Below are positions 7,183 to 8,890 of a stretch of 8,890 bases of DNA, in pieces. The translations under genes were made by a program, and so were the position numbers. The DNA lies in the NCBI GenBank assembly GCA_017404585.1, contig JAFRCB010000128.1:1-8890 (forward strand). The letters are read 5' to 3'. The DNA is from Lachnospiraceae bacterium. Its GTDB lineage: Bacteria > Bacillota > Clostridia > Lachnospirales > Lachnospiraceae. The notes below the pieces were generated by a model. That model made no database searches and had not been told where the DNA came from. It saw nothing but the letters and a program-made list of their open reading frames with translations. Every line of letters begins with the position of its first letter. Within the stretch, counting starts at the first letter, position 1.

Positions 7183-8298
7183 AGAAAGCTGTTTATTAAG
7201 TGCTCCGACGAGAGGAGCAGACGATTTTCAATTATTACGACGATAGCGCAGACGGATGAGGGAAAGCGTGTCTTTAAGGAGGCCTGCTACGAGGAGGGCC
7301 GCGAACACCTGAGACGCATATCTTCCTACGCGGAGATCCTTGAGAAAGCCTACGCTCCGGCAAAGGCATGTCCTGTGGAATATGACGGGGAGAAGCTGAC
7401 ATTTGCATACCTCACCGGCGAATCCCTCGAGCAAATGCTGAGAGAAGCCGTGAGAAACGGCGATGCGGCATATGTGAAGGATCTCTTTATCAGACAGAAA
7501 TCCATCCTCACGGCGTGCCCGGACAATGAGACGGAGTTCGTGCCGTCAGACGAATTCGAAAGGGTCTTTGGCGCGGCGGAGCCCTACGTCGGGCTTCCCG
7601 GTTTCAAGGTGTCCAACTTCGACGGCATTGCGGGCAACATTATCTTTGAGGGCGATGACGTCTATTTCATCGATTATGAGTGGGTGATGACCTTTGTCAT
7701 GCCTAGGGACCTCGTCCTCTATCACTGCCTCAGGGACGCCTACTACCACATTACAGGCCTTGAAGAGCTTCTGCCTCTCAAGAATGCCGTGAAGATTCTG
7801 GGCATTAAGACGGACATGCATGTAATGCAGAGGAGCTACGAGCACTTTTTTGAGTATGTGATCACGGAGCCGGACGGAACAAGCTTTGCGGTGGCAAAAC
7901 ATTCTTCTCTCAAAGAGCACACAGATCTGAAAGACCTCAGAAAGCCGGCAATCCCATCCGGGAACATGGGCGGTACAGCCTACGATATGTGGCGCGAGTG
8001 CGACAGAGCGGTCGCTGTCCTGCAGGGACGGATCGGAAAGCTTGAGAAGGAGCTTGCCGATGAGAAAGCGAAGTACGCGCGTCTCGATGATGAATGGTTC
8101 CGCCGCTATGACGAAGTGAGAAAAGAACTTGTCACGAACAGAGACGCCTACGCCGCGGAGAAAGCCCACATGGAATACTCTTACAAAGCGATGGAGACAG
8201 ACCGCGATACATGGAAGCGCATGTTCGAGGATGTGACAGGATCCAAATCATATAAAGCACTTCAGACCGTCAAGGGCATAGGCCGAAAGAAAGGGTAA
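7180..8298 (+). CDS. Kinase-like (APH/PKL fold) protein with C-terminal coiled coil; candidate chain-terminating kinase
   Basis: A 372-residue cytoplasmic protein. The N-lobe has a candidate ATP-binding lysine, K33 (VFKEAC), with helix-C glutamates E39/E42, and a hinge-like LTFAYLTGES (73-82). The catalytic region reads FDGIAGNIIF (147-156), with D148 and N153 spaced as in the HGDxxxxN motif of aminoglycoside-phosphotransferase-like kinases, then FIDYEW (163-168) supplying the metal-binding D165. The usual His-Gly before the Asp is Asn-Phe here. Residues about 268-352 are highly charged and predicted helical, probably a coiled coil of about 85 residues. The tail GSKSYKALQTVKGIGRKKG (354-372) is basic and could sit on the membrane. 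This order resembles WbdD after its methyltransferase domain, where the kinase phosphorylates the terminal sugar and the coiled coil acts as a ruler for chain length. A kinase fold is likely; activity and acceptor are inferred. It could instead be an inactive scaffold. Confidence 0.72.
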   Translation: MRKLFIKCSDERSRRFSIITTIAQTDEGKRVFKEACYEEGREHLRRISSYAEILEKAYAPAKACPVEYDGEKLTFAYLTGESLEQMLREAVRNGDAAYVKDLFIRQKSILTACPDNETEFVPSDEFERVFGAAEPYVGLPGFKVSNFDGIAGNIIFEGDDVYFIDYEWVMTFVMPRDLVLYHCLRDAYYHITGLEELLPLKNAVKILGIKTDMHVMQRSYEHFFEYVITEPDGTSFAVAKHSSLKEHTDLKDLRKPAIPSGNMGGTAYDMWRECDRAVAVLQGRIGKLEKELADEKAKYARLDDEWFRRYDEVRKELVTNRDAYAAEKAHMEYSYKAMETDRDTWKRMFEDVTGSKSYKALQTVKGIGRKKG

Positions 8299-8302
8299 TC
8301 TG

Positions 8303-8890
8303 ATGAGCACAGATACGATCAATTATAAAGAGGAATATGAAAAGCTGAAAGAGGAGATGGAGACCCTCAAGGAACGCTACTACAAGGCAAGGAACGAGGG
8401 AATCAAAAGGGGCAGCTACGCAGCCCTTCTGTCCGGCAATAAGGCCATGATGGCCTACCGGAAGCTCTCTGTGAAAGCGGGCCGCGACGATCCGTTCGAC
8501 AAGCTGCGCCCGAAGCTCTCCCAGGCTGAGGCAGGGATTCTCTACAATATCGACAACAGGTATTATAAGGGCGACCATCTGGTGATCCGGGGCTGGAGCT
8601 ATGAGCACGGAGGACTCATCCCACAGATCGTGATACGCGACAGGAGCCGGCTTCTCACATTTGACGTACAGCGCTATCCGAGGGCGGACGTCAATGATCT
8701 TCTCGGCATAGACGGGGAATTCCTCACAGGCTTTTCTGTCAGGCTTCCCCTTGCCCAGATAAAGCACCCGGTCATCACATTCGAGCTTGAAAATGAGCTC
8801 GGCTACGTCGTGAGGGAACTGAAGATCATACTTGATGAAAAAAAGCGGGCTGCCTATATTAAGAGACATGCCATCCCGACATATGCGATC
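8303..8890 (+). CDS. N-terminal part of a probable glycosyltransferase, 3' partial
   Basis: ATG 8303 lies 4 bases after the previous stop, with AAGAAAGGG (8287-8295) as ribosome site. The frame stays open for 196 codons to the window end. Residues about 8-27 form a short, highly charged helix (KEEYEKLKEEMETLKERYYK). After a basic helical stretch, residues about 80-182 form a beta-rich domain with I.GW (95-98), R.DV (127-130) and GF (143-144). From memory, this GW / R.DV / GF pattern occurs in front of family 2 glycosyltransferases in clostridial polysaccharide loci, which fits the setting, but no catalytic domain falls within the window. The domain might bind sugar or position the acceptor. 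A product other than a glycosyltransferase cannot be excluded. The coding call is firm because the frame continues the operon at close spacing and starts at a good site. Confidence 0.7.
   Translation, partial: MSTDTINYKEEYEKLKEEMETLKERYYKARNEGIKRGSYAALLSGNKAMMAYRKLSVKAGRDDPFDKLRPKLSQAEAGILYNIDNRYYKGDHLVIRGWSYEHGGLIPQIVIRDRSRLLTFDVQRYPRADVNDLLGIDGEFLTGFSVRLPLAQIKHPVITFELENELGYVVRELKIILDEKKRAAYIKRHAIPTYAI

Noticed and set aside
8270..8869. Minus-strand open frame of 199 codons at the window end
   Set aside because: The plus strand carries an uninterrupted frame from ATG 8303 with proper spacing from the previous gene and a ribosome site; the minus frame is its shadow.

Overview
The window is a single-direction (+ strand) polysaccharide export and assembly locus. 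Seven protein-coding genes fill almost all of it, and no stretch of 300 bases lacks a gene. The first and last genes run off the window edges. Strong purine-rich ribosome binding sites, a TTG start, mixed use of AGA/AGG and CGN arginine codons and a roughly balanced to slightly GC-rich composition suggest a Clostridia-type Firmicute, possibly Lachnospiraceae. That assignment is inference from style, not from any search. I saw no tRNA, rRNA, CRISPR array or mobile element.

Layout: (1) 1-1242, an ABC-2 exporter permease (Wzm/TagG/RgpC type) carrying an unusual N-terminal extracytoplasmic domain, cut by the window start. (2) 1243-1332, a 90-base gap with two small stem-loops followed directly by a Shine-Dalgarno sequence. 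(3) 1333-2622, the partner ATPase (Wzt type) with a C-terminal carbohydrate-recognition-like domain. (4) 2635-4497 and (5) 4562-6253, two tandem paralogs of the RgpF/rhamnan-synthesis-F glycosyltransferase family; the second has a worn C-terminal half. (6) 6253-7179, a SAM-dependent methyltransferase. (7) 7180-8298, a kinase-like (APH/protein-kinase-like fold) protein with a long C-terminal coiled coil and a basic tail. (8) 8303-8890, the N-terminal part of a protein with a short charged helix and a beta-rich domain, probably the front end of a glycosyltransferase. Genes 4562 to 8890 overlap or are separated by 0-4 bases and are probably translationally coupled.

The most interesting reading joins genes 3, 6 and 7. 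In E. coli O8/O9a, WbdD is one protein ordered methyltransferase, kinase, coiled coil, membrane-binding tail. It caps the growing O-antigen, its coiled coil sets chain length, and the Wzt C-terminal domain reads the cap before export. Here the same module order appears as two adjacent genes beside a Wzt-type ATPase that has a C-terminal domain, in what looks like a Gram-positive. I infer a split WbdD-like chain-terminating and measuring system acting on a rhamnan-like or other cell-surface glycan. The capping chemistry and the glycan identity are not shown by the sequence.
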